Shown here one piece after another: positions 32,475 to 42,010 of a DNA stretch of 54,182 nucleotides. The translations under genes were made by a program, and so were the position numbers. Location: positions 1 to 54,182 of the forward strand of contig CAWBNB010000069.1 in the NCBI GenBank assembly GCA_963789885.1, written 5' to 3'. Source of the stretch: DATEDA01 sp963789885 (lineage in GTDB: Bacteria > Pseudomonadota > Gammaproteobacteria > Burkholderiales > SG8-39). Numbering within the stretch: position 1 is the first letter of the stretch; the number at the start of each line of letters is the position of its first letter. The notes below the pieces were generated by a model that searched no databases, was not told the origin of the DNA, and was given only the letters and a program-made list of their open reading frames with translations.

Positions 32475-33074
32475 TCACTCCGCCAGCCCCGCGATTCGTG
32501 CGAGCTCGTCCGGCACGTCGATCTCGAGCCGTTCGCGGTTGAGATCGGCGACCTCGTCGAGAAGCCGCGTGGCACGGGCCTCTTCGCGCGCGAGCTTCGT
32601 GCGCAGCTCGGCGAGCAGCGCAGGATCGGCGGTCTGCAACGTGACCGTGACCGCAGTGCGCCGCCCGAAGCCCCAGCTTTCGGTCTCGCCGACGAGCTCG
32701 GCCGGCAGCGCCCGCACGTCCTCCGGCCGCACCATGTCCGGCTTCTGTCCCTCGACGATCGCCCGGTAGAGCGCTGCGCGCCGCTTCGCCGCCTCGGCTT
32801 CGGCAAGGCGCGCCGAGACGCCGAGCGCGGCATTGCGCAGCGCCAGCGCGGCGCGGATCGTCGCGACGGCCAGGGCGGCGGTTTCTACGAGTGCGAGATC
32901 CTCCGCGGCGCGTCGGGCGATCTCGGCGGCCTTCTGCTCGACGGCGGCCTTGTTCCAGGGCGAGATCGCCGTGGCGGTGTAGGCGCTCTTCACCGCGGTC
33001 TCGCGCTCCTTCATCGCCGACTGCATGCGCTCGGCCACCTTGTGCCAGCGGGAGAGGGTGAGCGTGTGTTTCAT
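32475..33074 (-). CDS. Hypothetical coiled-coil protein, 199 residues
   Basis: I do not recognise a family. The sequence is alanine/glutamate/arginine-rich and helical throughout: residues 1-110 are one long amphipathic stretch (KVAERMQSAMKERETAVKSA, then AAEIARRAAEDLALVETAAL), and 150-190 are another (LAELRTKLAREEARATRLLD). A short beta part (WGFGRRTAVTVTLQTADP) lies between. A GGAACG-type site precedes the ATG at 33074. It could be a scaffold or filament-binding protein of the island. It is oriented away from the Fic gene. Confidence 0.6.
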   Translation of the reverse strand: MKHTLTLSRWHKVAERMQSAMKERETAVKSAYTATAISPWNKAAVEQKAAEIARRAAEDLALVETAALAVATIRAALALRNAALGVSARLAEAEAAKRRAALYRAIVEGQKPDMVRPEDVRALPAELVGETESWGFGRRTAVTVTLQTADPALLAELRTKLAREEARATRLLDEVADLNRERLEIDVPDELARIAGLAE

Positions 33075-33458
33075 GATCGCGTTCCTTCGATGCGACTCGC
33101 GCGATGTGGGCGCGAAGAATACGCAGCGAGCGCGCGCGGTTTCAAGTGTTTTGATGACGAGCGAAGCTACGCGTTGCGCTCAAACAACGCTTTGGGCGAC
33201 GACGCGCAGCTATAGCGTCCTGCCGCTATAGCGTCTTGTCCGTTCGTAAAGAGCCATTGCATCCAGGTCCCGCTCGCCGGGAACGGCTGCGTCGACATTG
33301 TGCATGCAGCTTGCCAGGCTCGGCGCCCGCCTTCTGAACGTGCTTCGATGGCTGCGGACGCGGTGCGGGGAGAAAAGAGTAAAGAAACGGCTAAAACAAG
33401 AGTATCTTCCGGCCAGATACCAAAGTAACCACCCGCCCCATAACCGCCGTCCCCGCAC
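33075..33458. promoter_or_regulatory. Fic upstream region with repeated GCTATAGCGTC and a dyad
   Basis: GCTATAGCGTC occurs at 33209-33219 and 33225-33235, a 16-bp period, each with the palindrome GCTATAGC. Nearer the Fic start, GTATCT (33402-33407) and AGATAC (33415-33420) form an inverted repeat about 40 bp before the ATG. These are candidate operators of the two divergent genes. No gene is seen in the gap. Confidence 0.45.
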
Positions 33459-35042
33459 ATGGCCGCAGCCAATCGCAAGCTGGCGAGTGCGTTGCAGACG
33501 CTCAAACGCCTGCAGGACAAGCAGGACGGCGTCGTCGAGTCCGCCGACCTATCCGACGCCCAGCGCAGACTCCTCGTCGATCAAGGGTTCCTGCGCCCGG
33601 TAGTAAAGGGGTGGTACGTGTGTGCCAACCCGGCGGACGCGCCGGGCGACATCACCGTGTGGTACGCGAGCTTCTGGGCGTTCCTCGCCGGGTATCTCCG
33701 CAAGCGTTTCGGGAAGCGCTATTGCCTGAACCCCGAGGCATCGCTCCTGCTGCAAACGGGAAACACTGTCGTGCCGCGGCAGGTGGTGGTCGCGACCAAG
33801 CTGGGCGGGAGCAACACGCTCGAGCTTCCGCACGACACCTCGCTCCTCCTGTACCACGATGAGGCCCGGGTGCCCAGGACGCGTACCGAGGTGCGCGGCC
33901 TCCAGGTCTGGCCGCTCGCAGAGGCGCTCTGCCGCGTCGGCCCGCGTTGGTTTGCCGCCTACCCGCAGGATGCTCAGATCGCGCTTGCGCAGGTGCACGA
34001 TGTGGCCGAGCCGCTCGCCGTCCTGCTGGAAGGGGAGGGACTCCTCGCCGCCGCCGGCCGCCTCGCGGGGGGGGTGCGCTTCTGTGGTAGGGCGGAAGAG
34101 GCCGACCGGCTGCTCGCAACCATGCGAACCGCAGGCTTCGAGGTGCGCGAGTCGAACCCGTTCGAGATGGAAACGCCAACGCTCGTCCGCTCAGCTGAAC
34201 GTTCGCCGTACGCGCTGCGAATTGCGGAGATGTGGACGCGCTGGCGGGAGCCGGTCATCGGCGCCTTTCCGCCTCCTGGACCGGTGCCGACTGCGGCACG
34301 AGCGCTTCTGAGAGTGATGGACGAGCGCTACGCCGCCGATGCTTACAACTCGCTGTCGATCGAGGGCTACCAGGTGACCGACGCGCTGATCGAACGCGTG
34401 GCGCGCCGCGCCTGGAACCCGGATGCCGAGGAGGAGGATCAGCGCGACCGGGATGTGCTGGCCGCGCGCGGGTACTACGATGCTTTCCAGGCGGTGCGCG
34501 AAACCGTGACCGGGATCGTCGGCGCGGCGCGCAGTGACAGACCTCAACTCGCCGAGGCCGCTGGACGGGCGGTCCGCCGCGATCACCATCGCTGGCACGG
34601 CGCACTGTTCGGCCCCGGGGTGAAGGCGGGCATCCTCAAAGCGCACCAGCTCGCCGGGTACCGGAACGGCCCGGTCTATATCCGCCAGTCGAAGCACGTG
34701 CCACCGCCGCGCGAGGCAGTGCTCGACGCAATGGAAACGCTGTTCGACCTGATCACGGCCGAGCCGCACGCGGCGGCGCGTGCGGTGCTCGCGCATCACT
34801 TGTTCGCCTTCATTCATCCGTATTTCGACGGTAACGGCCGTATGGCGCGCTTCCTCATGAACGTGCTGCTGGTGACCGGTGGCTATCCTTGGACCATGGT
34901 GCGGGTGAAGCGCCGCTCGGAATACCTCGCGGCGCTCGAAGCAGCGAGCACGGGCGGGCGCATCGAGTCCTTTGCAGCGTTCCTCGCGGAGGAGATGCGT
35001 GCACGGCCCGAGCCCCGTTCCCGGACGCGCACGACACGCTGA
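33459..35042 (+). CDS. Fic-domain protein with AbiEi-like N-terminal half
   Basis: The protein has 527 residues. The N-terminal 190 look like AbiEi/type-IV antitoxin proteins: a winged helix start, LVDQGFLRPVVKGWYVC, then the YCLNPEASLLLQTG segment. The Fic core is at the C-terminal end, with the full active loop HPYFDGNGRMAR from His453. Fic enzymes transfer AMP or other nucleotides to protein hydroxyls. A class-II-type inhibitory helix motif (S/T-x3-E-G) is present as SLSIEG at 298-303, so the enzyme is probably self-inhibited. GHKL ATPase and AbiEi scraps follow downstream. A promoter region with repeats lies upstream. Target and modification are not known. Confidence 0.88.
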   Translation: MAAANRKLASALQTLKRLQDKQDGVVESADLSDAQRRLLVDQGFLRPVVKGWYVCANPADAPGDITVWYASFWAFLAGYLRKRFGKRYCLNPEASLLLQTGNTVVPRQVVVATKLGGSNTLELPHDTSLLLYHDEARVPRTRTEVRGLQVWPLAEALCRVGPRWFAAYPQDAQIALAQVHDVAEPLAVLLEGEGLLAAAGRLAGGVRFCGRAEEADRLLATMRTAGFEVRESNPFEMETPTLVRSAERSPYALRIAEMWTRWREPVIGAFPPPGPVPTAARALLRVMDERYAADAYNSLSIEGYQVTDALIERVARRAWNPDAEEEDQRDRDVLAARGYYDAFQAVRETVTGIVGAARSDRPQLAEAAGRAVRRDHHRWHGALFGPGVKAGILKAHQLAGYRNGPVYIRQSKHVPPPREAVLDAMETLFDLITAEPHAAARAVLAHHLFAFIHPYFDGNGRMARFLMNVLLVTGGYPWTMVRVKRRSEYLAALEAASTGGRIESFAAFLAEEMRARPEPRSRTRTTR

Positions 35043-35344
35043 CCCGGCTCGCGGGTTTGTCAAACCGGCCGAGTGGACGCGCCGACGCAACTAACTCGCT
35101 AACTCGACGGGGACGATCACGAGGAATCCGCGCTGCGGAACGGCGAGGCGACGCCTCGCGACCAGCCGCTGGACGGCCTTCTTCAGGGCCTCGCCGGATG
35201 CGCCCGAGCTTCCGTCACCGAATCGTGAGCGTCGAACGTGGGGAATTCGCGTGTTTCGGCGGGTTCCCGCATGCTTGGGTCGTGAGGGCGGGTCCTCCGG
35301 CCCGCACCCTCCCGGCTTGGCCGGCCGTCGGCTAGGATTGGGCG
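35043..35344 (-). pseudogene. AbiEi N-terminal remnant within the Fic-GHKL gap
   Basis: On the minus strand, 35091-35213 reads SGEALKKAVQRLVARRRLAV then PQRGFLVIVPVE before a TAG at 35091-35093. This is the winged-helix wing of AbiEi-type antitoxins, which continue there with the protein's main body. No start codon or rest of gene is present. The remaining bases up to 35344 hold the leader of the GHKL gene and show no other gene. Confidence 0.55.
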
Positions 35345-37174
35345 GTGAAAGAGTCCGGCCACACCCACGGCAAGCGTCCGAGCGCGCAGGTCCGCGCGAC
35401 GGGAAAGCTGCGCATCGGCGACGACTGGAACGCGATCACCATCATCGCCCTGTCGCAGGAGAACCCGCTTAAGGCGGTCGCCGAGTTCGTCGAGAACTCG
35501 ATCGACGCGGGGGCGCGCAACGTCACCATCACCCGCGGCCGGGAGCGAGGCGAGCATTACCTGACGGTCGCCGACGACGGCGCCGGCGTCCCGAAGGACG
35601 CCGAAGGCGCGCCGGACTTCCGCTACGTCGCGACCCACATCTGCGACTCGATCAAGCGGCGGCTGAAGCTCGACGGGGCAAAGGGCATCCAGGGCGAGTT
35701 CGGGATCGGCCTGCTCTCGTTCTGGACCGTCGGCGAGGAGCTCGCGATGGCTTCGGCGGGCGCCGACGGCCGCACATACGAGATGCAGATGCGGAAAGGC
35801 GACCCGAGCTACAGCGTCACGATCCGGAACGCGTTGCTGCAGGACGCCGGGACGAAGCTCAAGGTCCGGCCGCTGCTGCCGGGCGTCCGGCAGCTTTCCG
35901 GGGAGAAGATCCAGTGGTATCTCGCCTCCGAGCTGCGCGAACGCATCCGCTCGTCGGGCGTGAACGTCCGCGTGATCGATCGGCAGGCGCGCAAGGAGTT
36001 CGTGGTCGTGCCGCGGCAGTTCACCGGCGAGCTGCTGCACCATCTGCCGGTGCCGGCGACATCTCACGGCGAGGCGTATCTCGAGCTCTACCTGAGCTCT
36101 CCCGATCCCGCCAACGCGGTTAGCCTCTACCGCTCGGGCACCCGCATCCTCGGCGCGATCACCGAGCTCGAGGCGTTCCGCCGGCCACCGTGGACCGCCG
36201 GCTACCTGCAGGGCATCGTGGACGCGCCGTTCCTCAACCTCACTCCGGCGACGCGCACCGGCGTCATCCACGACGCGGTGCTCGAAGCGCTTGTCGCCGC
36301 GCTCGCACCGGTCGAAGACCGGCTGATCGCCCTCATCGAGGAGCAGAAGCGCGCGGAAGAGGAGCGCACCAGCCGCGACACCCTGCGCGCGATCCAGCGC
36401 GCGTTCCGCGAGGCGATGATCTCTCTGCCGACCGAAGAATACGACTGGTTCGACGTCGAAGCGCGCCGGCAGGGGGCGGGCGGCACCGAAAGCGTCCCGC
36501 CCGATGCGGCGGAGGCCGACGGCCTCGCGTTGCCTGGCGGAGAGGAGGAAGAAGCGGTTTCCAGGCAGCGCCAGTTCTTCGAGTACGCCGGCCCGCTTCA
36601 TAGCGTGCGGATCGCCCCGGCCTCCTGCACGCTCGGGGTCGCGACGAGCCGCGGCTTTCGCGCAATCGCGCGTGACGCGAGCCGGCGGCCGGTCGAGGAA
36701 GGCGTGGAATACGCGTGGCGGGTGATCGAGGGCGCCGGCCGCCTGGAGGGCGCAACCCGCGAGCTCGTGACCTTCGTCGCGCCGGAGGAACCGTGCCTCG
36801 TGCGGCTCGGCGTGACCGCCCGGCAGGCGGACACCGTCTGCGTGGCCGAGGCGCTGATCACGGTCACCGACAGCCTGCTCCCGGAGACGAAGGAACGGGC
36901 TGCGAACCGGCAGGGGCTTCCCGGCTACACGCTCGAGCACGCGCCCGGCAGGCTGTGGCGCTCGCGCTACGACGCCGAGCGCAACGTGATCGTCGTGAAC
37001 AGCGGCCACCGCGACTTCATCTTTGCCTCGCGCGCGAAGGCGCTGAAGCTCCGCTATCTCGTGCGGCTCTACGCCAAGGAGATGGTGCGCAAGAACTTCC
37101 CGGGCGCGCCGGCCGAGCAGCTCCTGGATCGGCTCATCGAGCTCTCGCTCTACACCGAGGAGCACCTGCGCTGA
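35345..37174 (+). CDS. GHKL (Hsp90-like) ATPase, possible defence protein
   Basis: The protein has 609 residues, with a GTG start at 35345. The Bergerat ATP site is complete: N box FVENSIDAGA with Glu50, Asn51 and Asp54, G1 box ADDGAGVP (77-84) and G2 box GEFGIGLLSF (117-126). Residues 130-330 form the second (transducer) domain in the style of MutL, MORC and Hsp90. Residues 440-530 look like an immunoglobulin-like fold (SVRIAPASCTLGVATSRGFR, then VTARQADTVCVAEALITV). The last 80 are helical. It is neither MutL (no endonuclease end) nor a histidine kinase (no phosphoacceptor). The next gene starts 15 bases later. It probably works as an ATP-driven clamp in an accessory system. Confidence 0.85.
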   Translation: MKESGHTHGKRPSAQVRATGKLRIGDDWNAITIIALSQENPLKAVAEFVENSIDAGARNVTITRGRERGEHYLTVADDGAGVPKDAEGAPDFRYVATHICDSIKRRLKLDGAKGIQGEFGIGLLSFWTVGEELAMASAGADGRTYEMQMRKGDPSYSVTIRNALLQDAGTKLKVRPLLPGVRQLSGEKIQWYLASELRERIRSSGVNVRVIDRQARKEFVVVPRQFTGELLHHLPVPATSHGEAYLELYLSSPDPANAVSLYRSGTRILGAITELEAFRRPPWTAGYLQGIVDAPFLNLTPATRTGVIHDAVLEALVAALAPVEDRLIALIEEQKRAEEERTSRDTLRAIQRAFREAMISLPTEEYDWFDVEARRQGAGGTESVPPDAAEADGLALPGGEEEEAVSRQRQFFEYAGPLHSVRIAPASCTLGVATSRGFRAIARDASRRPVEEGVEYAWRVIEGAGRLEGATRELVTFVAPEEPCLVRLGVTARQADTVCVAEALITVTDSLLPETKERAANRQGLPGYTLEHAPGRLWRSRYDAERNVIVVNSGHRDFIFASRAKALKLRYLVRLYAKEMVRKNFPGAPAEQLLDRLIELSLYTEEHLR

Positions 37175-37189
37175 TAGTGACGGTTCGCA

Positions 37190-38080
37190 GTGGGTGACCA
37201 GCTCGATCTCTTCCTCGACTCGCGGGCGGTGATGCTCGCGAACGACGCGCTCGCCGCGCTCGCCGCGCGCGACGCGGCGCGGGCCGGCGTGGCGCTCGAG
37301 CGGCTGCAAAGCGAGGCGCCTGACCATCCGGCACTGCCTTCGCTCCGGACATCGGCGCGCGGGCTCGCCCAATGGCGCCAGCCGGGCGCCGATCCGCAGG
37401 CGATCCTCGCCGCGGTGCGATGGCTCGACGACGAGCTCGCCCCGGCCACGCGGCAGGTGCTCGGCGACGCGGCGCCGGCGTTCGTCGCCGAATTCTTCCG
37501 CGAGATGGCGCGGGACGCGCGCGGCGTCGCCTACGAACCCGCGCACGCGCAGGCGCACCGCGCGCCGCTCTGTCTGCGGTGCGGCGAGTGGGCGGAGGCC
37601 GAGGAGGCGGCGGCTGCGATCCCTGGCGCGACCCGGCGCGCCGACCCGCTGCAATGGCTGACCGTCGCCCGCTACCGCCGGCACGGGCTCGCGGCCGCCC
37701 GACCGACTCTGTTCGCGCTCGCCTGGCACGCACCGCACCGGTTCGCGGCGGTCCGCGCGGAGCTCGCGGACGAGCTGCTCGAGCGCGAGTGGCAGGCCTT
37801 CGAGCGCGCCTGCGAGTGGGAGAGCGTCGCGGAGGCCGAGCTCCCCGCGTGGTTTCCGGCGTGGTTCCTCGTCGAGCACCCGGTGGCGGGGAAGGAACTC
37901 GGCGACGTCACGTTCCCGGACTCACCGCCGGCAAGCGCGGCGCGCCTCCTCGTTGCGCTCTTCGTGCTCGAGCGGCGGGGCGACCAGCGGCGGCTCGCCG
38001 GCGAGCGGGAACGGTTGCGGCGTCTGAATCCCGAACTCTTCGCGCTGTATATGACGCGTCGGGAGGTGCAGTACCGCTGA
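37190..38080 (+). CDS. Helical-repeat partner of the GHKL ATPase
   Basis: The protein has 296 residues, with a GTG start 15 bases after the ATPase stop. It is almost entirely helical and alanine-rich, with TPR- or HEAT-like pairs (DAARAGVALERLQSEAPDHP, then CLRCGEWAEAEEAAAAIPGA, then FALAWHAPHRFAAVRAELAD). There is no catalytic motif. Residues 240-296 form a second small helical block (SAARLLVALFVLERRGDQRR). Tight coupling and the lack of an enzyme motif suggest an adaptor or sensor that works with the ATPase. I do not recognise the family. Confidence 0.75.
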   Translation: MGDQLDLFLDSRAVMLANDALAALAARDAARAGVALERLQSEAPDHPALPSLRTSARGLAQWRQPGADPQAILAAVRWLDDELAPATRQVLGDAAPAFVAEFFREMARDARGVAYEPAHAQAHRAPLCLRCGEWAEAEEAAAAIPGATRRADPLQWLTVARYRRHGLAAARPTLFALAWHAPHRFAAVRAELADELLEREWQAFERACEWESVAEAELPAWFPAWFLVEHPVAGKELGDVTFPDSPPASAARLLVALFVLERRGDQRRLAGERERLRRLNPELFALYMTRREVQYR

Positions 38081-38627
38081 TCCTACCAAGCGCGTGGTGT
38101 CCGGCGAGAGCAAGCCAGTCATTCTGGTCGGCCACTCCTATGGCGGGGTGGTCATCACGGAAGCGGGTAACGACCCGAAGGTGGCGGGACTCGTCTACCT
38201 CGCTGCTTTTGCGCCGGACAAGGGCGAGTCCGTCGCGGCGCTCATCAAGAATCGTGCACCTGGCGCTCCGGTGCCGCCGATCCTTCCTCCGCAGGACGGA
38301 TACCTGTTGCTCGACAACGCCAAGTTTGCCGCTTCCTTTGCGGCCGACCTGCCTAAGGACGAGGCGGACTTCATGGCCAACTCCCAACTTCCCTGGGGCG
38401 TCGGGGCCTTGGAGGGGGCAGTCACGCAAGCGGCGTGGAGAACGAAGCCGAGCTGGTATCTCGTCGCAACGGACGACATGATGATCCCGCCCGAAGCCCA
38501 GCGCGCCATGTCCAAGCGCGCCGGCGCAACGGTGACCGAGGTCAGGGGCAGCCACGCGGTGTATGTCTCGAAACCGGAAGCGGTGGTCGCGCTCATCAAG
38601 CAAGCCGCTAAAGGCGTAGCGCAGTAA
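38081..38627 (+). pseudogene. 5'-truncated alpha/beta hydrolase
   Basis: About 180 C-terminal residues of an EstC-like alpha/beta hydrolase. The nucleophile elbow PVILVGHSYGGVVITEAG is near the start, then VAGLVYLAAFAPDKGESV, the cap, an acid in YLVATDDMMIPPEAQRAM and the histidine in EVRGSHAVYVSKP. The first 80 or so residues, including the oxyanion strand, are missing: the frame abuts the stop of the preceding gene. The gene was cut by the junction at 38080. A GTG at 38094 could start a short protein, but no fold would form. Confidence 0.75.
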
Positions 38628-38858
38628 TTGTGGGGTATTCGGCCGGGGAGCTGCCACTAAGGGCTAGTCTCCCCGACCACGCCCTGCGGGCTCGTGAACG
38701 AATCGTGACGTGGTCGCCCGACTCCGCCTGCGCGCCCCGTCATCTCTCTGTCACGAAACGATCCCATCCTCGCAGTCGAGACGGCCCCACTCGACATAGA
38801 CTCGAACCGGATCGGCATCGATGACGCGCTCTATCGCGGTGGACTAAGGTCGGCGCGC

Positions 38859-40873
38859 ATGTCGGCGGCGGAGCGCGAGCGGACGGAAGGCTGGGACCAG
38901 GGCACGATCGAAAAGCTGATCGGGGAGCTCTGGGACCTGCGCGCCGGCATGGTCGCGTACGAGGCGGCCGTCGTCCCGCGACTCGGCGCGATCGCGCCGC
39001 ATTTCGCCGCGAGTGGACGCAACCTCGCCCACTACCTCGCGCTGCGCCGGACCGACATTCGCCCGCTCCAGGAGAGCCTCGCGCGGATCGGTGTGTCCTC
39101 CCTGGGACGCGCCGAGACGCACGTGCTCGCCAACCTCGACAAAGTGCTCGGGATCCTGCACCGACTCGCCGACCGGCCGTGGACGCCGCACAGCGGGGAC
39201 GAGCCGGTCGGTTTCAACCGGGGCCGTGCGCTACTGGAGCGACACGCCGAGGACCTGCTCGGGCCCACGCCGGCGGGGCGCACCGTTCGCATCATGGTCA
39301 CGCTGCCGCCCGAGGCGGCGACCGACTTCGGTCTCGTGCGCCGACTGGTCGCTGCGGGGATGGACACCGCGCGCGTCAACTGCGCCCACGATGATGCGCC
39401 GGCGTGGAAGGCAATGGCGGAGCACGTGCGGCGGGCCGCAGGCGCCGTCGGGCGGCCGGTGCGGGTCCTGATGGACCTCGCCGGGCCGAAGCTGCGCACC
39501 GGCCCGATCGCGTCAGGCCCGCCGGTGCTCAAGCTCCGGCCGGTGCGCGACGAATACGGGCGGGTGATTGCGCCCGCGCGGCTCACGGTATATCCAACCG
39601 GCGCGGGCGAGGCGAGCGAGGAGAGCGAACCGCGGCTCGAGGTTTCGCCTAGTTGGTTCGCACGTCTGAAGGAAGGCCAGCACGTCGATTGCACGGACGC
39701 GCGCGAGGCGGACCGCGCGTTCCGTGTCGCGCACATTGACGGCGCTACGGCGCACCTCGAGAGCTCCAAGACGGTGTATCTCACCCCCGGGACGCGACTG
39801 CGCCGGCGTCGCAAGGGCGCGGGGCCACGCGCGACCGTGCTGGCGGGGTTCCCGCAGGACTCCGGCAGCCTGCGCGTGCAGCGTGGCGACCTGCTCCAGG
39901 TGACGCGCTCGGGTGTCGGGCGTGCAGCCACCGAGGGGCGCGGCCGCAAGCGGGCGCAACCGGCGTGCGTCGCGTGCACGCTTCCCGCGGTGCTCGCGCA
40001 GGTGCGCCGCGGCGAGCGCATCTGGTTCGACGACGGCCGCATCGGCGGCGTCGTACGACGCGCCTCGCGCGAGCGGCTCGAGGTCGAGATCACCCAGGCG
40101 CGAGCGGGAGGCGAACGCCTCGCTGCGGACAAGGGCATCAACCTGCCCGACACGGCGCTCGATCTGCCGGCGTTGTCCGACAAGGATCGCGCCGATCTCG
40201 CCGTCGTCGCGCGGCACGCCGACCTCGTGGGGCTGTCGTTCGCGCAACGCGCCGCCGACGTGGAGGCGTTGCTCGAGGCGCTGCGCGGGCACGGCGCGCC
40301 GGAGCTCGGCCTCGTCCTCAAGATCGAGACGCGGCAGCGGCTTCGAGAACCTGCCCGGAGCTTGTCTTCGCCGCGATGGCCGCGCGGGCGGCCGGGGTGA
40401 TGATCGCCCGCGGCGACCTCGCGGTGGAGTGCGGCTACGAGCGCCTGGCGGAGGTGCAGGAGGAGATCCTCTGGCTCGCCGAGGCGGCGCACCTGCCGGT
40501 GATCTGGGCCACGCAGGTGCTCGAGTCGCTCGCGAAGACCGGCCGCCCGTCGCGCGCCGAGATCACCGACGCGGCGATGGGCGAGCGGGCCGAGTGCGTG
40601 ATGCTGAACAAGGGCGCGCACGTGCTCGAGGCGATCCGCATGCTCGACGACATCCTGCGGCGCATGCAGGCCCACCAGGCGAAGAAGCGCCCGTTGCTCC
40701 GTGCGCTGCGTTCGTTCCGGGCGCCGGCGACCCGGCCGCTGCGCGCGGTCCCGGTCAGCGCGCGCGCAGCGCGCCCGTCAGCCGAGCGCATCGCCAGCGA
40801 CGCGGAGCAGGGCCGGGAAAAGCCCGACCCTCACCGACCGGAGCCGTTCGACTCGTTGACGACTACTCCGTGA
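38859..40873 (+). pseudogene. Long pyruvate-kinase-like protein, two frame breaks near 40.34 kb
   Basis: The product is about 670 residues after bridging. An N-terminal helical extension (1-125) precedes the barrel. PK family parts are RIMVTLPPEAATDFGLVRRL, GMDTARVNCAHDD, VLMDLAGPKLRTGP, ADKGINLPDTALDLPALSDK and LVGLSFAQRAADVEAL. Past the breaks come GVMIARGDLAVECGYERLAE, PVIWATQVLESLAKTGRPSR and EITDAAMGERAECVMLNKG. Between residues 490 and 510 the frame changes twice within 40 bases (the expected protein is ETR-GFENLP-ELVF). It resembles the long pyruvate kinases of Betaproteobacteria with an N-terminal extension and no C-terminal allosteric domain. It is inactive as written, or there are two indel errors. 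Confidence 0.75.
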
Positions 40874-41864
40874 GCGCAGGCGCCGCGGCGTGCTCTGCGA
40901 AAACGCGCGGGAGCGTCTCGCTCAAGCGTCGGACCTCAGCGCCCTCGAGAATGCCGTGCGCCTTCAGCGCCTGATGCAGTCGCGGCAGATTGTAGTGCGG
41001 CACCGCCGGATAGAGATGATGCTCGATGTGGTAGTTCACGTGATGCGGGAAGAGCAGGTAGCGCTGCCACCAGTTCGGCAGATTGGTGCGCGCCGCAGTG
41101 AGCGGTGAGGCGTAGTCGGTGAGCGCGCCGTGCTCGCAGATCGCGCGCAGCCGGAGGATGGCCTGCAGGACGGTCGCGAGCGGCACGACCCAGAGCACGA
41201 CGTAGTACCAGCCCCAGCCGGTCGCGAACGCGACCGCCGGCATCGCCACATGGAACGCGAGGACGCCCCAGCGGTCGCGGCGCGCCGCCTGGCGGAGGCG
41301 CGGGCTGGTGTCGTCGAGCGGTCGCGCTGCGGTGTTGGTGTCGGCGTTGACGGCGGGTGCGCCGAAGAAGTACGCGTAGGTCTTCCATGCCGTGAGCCCC
41401 GCGAGGTCCTTCGCCAGCTTCCTGGCGAGGTACATCCGGCCGCGGGGATAGCCGCCGTGCAGCGCGATGTCCGGATCCTCGGGCCCATAGAGGTGGTTGT
41501 GGTGCAGGCGGTGGATGACGCGATAGGTGCACATCGACAGGCCGGCCAGCGTCCCGCAGACCCGCCCGACCAGATCGTTCAGCCAGCGCGTTTCGTACAG
41601 GCGGTAGTGCGCGGCGTCGTGCGCGAGAATGAAGAGGGCGTGCGCGAGCGGCGCCATCAGCACGATCGCGGCGAGCGCCGCCCACCACGACCAGAATGCG
41701 ACCGCCAGTGCGGCCACGGCCGCGATCAGCGCGAAGGTTTGCGTCACGGCGAGCGTCGATCGGATCGGGTCCAGGCGAGTGAGGGGCGCGAGCACCTCGC
41801 GCGGCAGCTTCTTCCGCACGTCGTCGCGGAACTCCTCGCCTCGAGCGACAGAGGTTACGGCCAT
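40863..41864 (-). CDS. Membrane fatty-acid desaturase
   Basis: The protein has 333 residues. Three histidine boxes for the di-iron centre are in place: HDAAH (about 86-90), HRLHH (about 121-125) and HHVNYHIEHH (about 273-282), with membrane segments before and after (TFALIAAVAALAVAFWSWWA, AIVLMAPLAHALFIL, VLAFHVAMPAVAF, WYYVVLWVVPLATVLQAIL). The enzyme puts a cis double bond into acyl lipids, or hydroxylates, in the membrane. The start is the ATG at 41864; a longer frame adds a poor leader. It is divergent from the AraC regulator, a likely local control. Its end overlaps the pyruvate kinase end by a few bases. Confidence 0.92.
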   Translation of the reverse strand: MAVTSVARGEEFRDDVRKKLPREVLAPLTRLDPIRSTLAVTQTFALIAAVAALAVAFWSWWAALAAIVLMAPLAHALFILAHDAAHYRLYETRWLNDLVGRVCGTLAGLSMCTYRVIHRLHHNHLYGPEDPDIALHGGYPRGRMYLARKLAKDLAGLTAWKTYAYFFGAPAVNADTNTAARPLDDTSPRLRQAARRDRWGVLAFHVAMPAVAFATGWGWYYVVLWVVPLATVLQAILRLRAICEHGALTDYASPLTAARTNLPNWWQRYLLFPHHVNYHIEHHLYPAVPHYNLPRLHQALKAHGILEGAEVRRLSETLPRVFAEHAAAPALTE

Positions 41865-42010
41865 CGATGATCTCCTGGGCGGATGCCGGCGGCAATCGGG
41901 CGGGGCTGGGTCATGATGCGAGAGCATAGGCGCGACACGGCTCCGGCGCGATGCCTGGACGCGTCAACTGTCGCGACGCGTTTTGCCAGCCCGGAGTAGG
42001 CTCCGCAGCG

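Noticed and set aside
35183..37879. 898-codon open frame on the minus strand
   Set aside because: It lies wholly opposite the GHKL and partner genes. The GC-rich third-position bias of those genes keeps the antisense frame open. No motif, no ribosome site.
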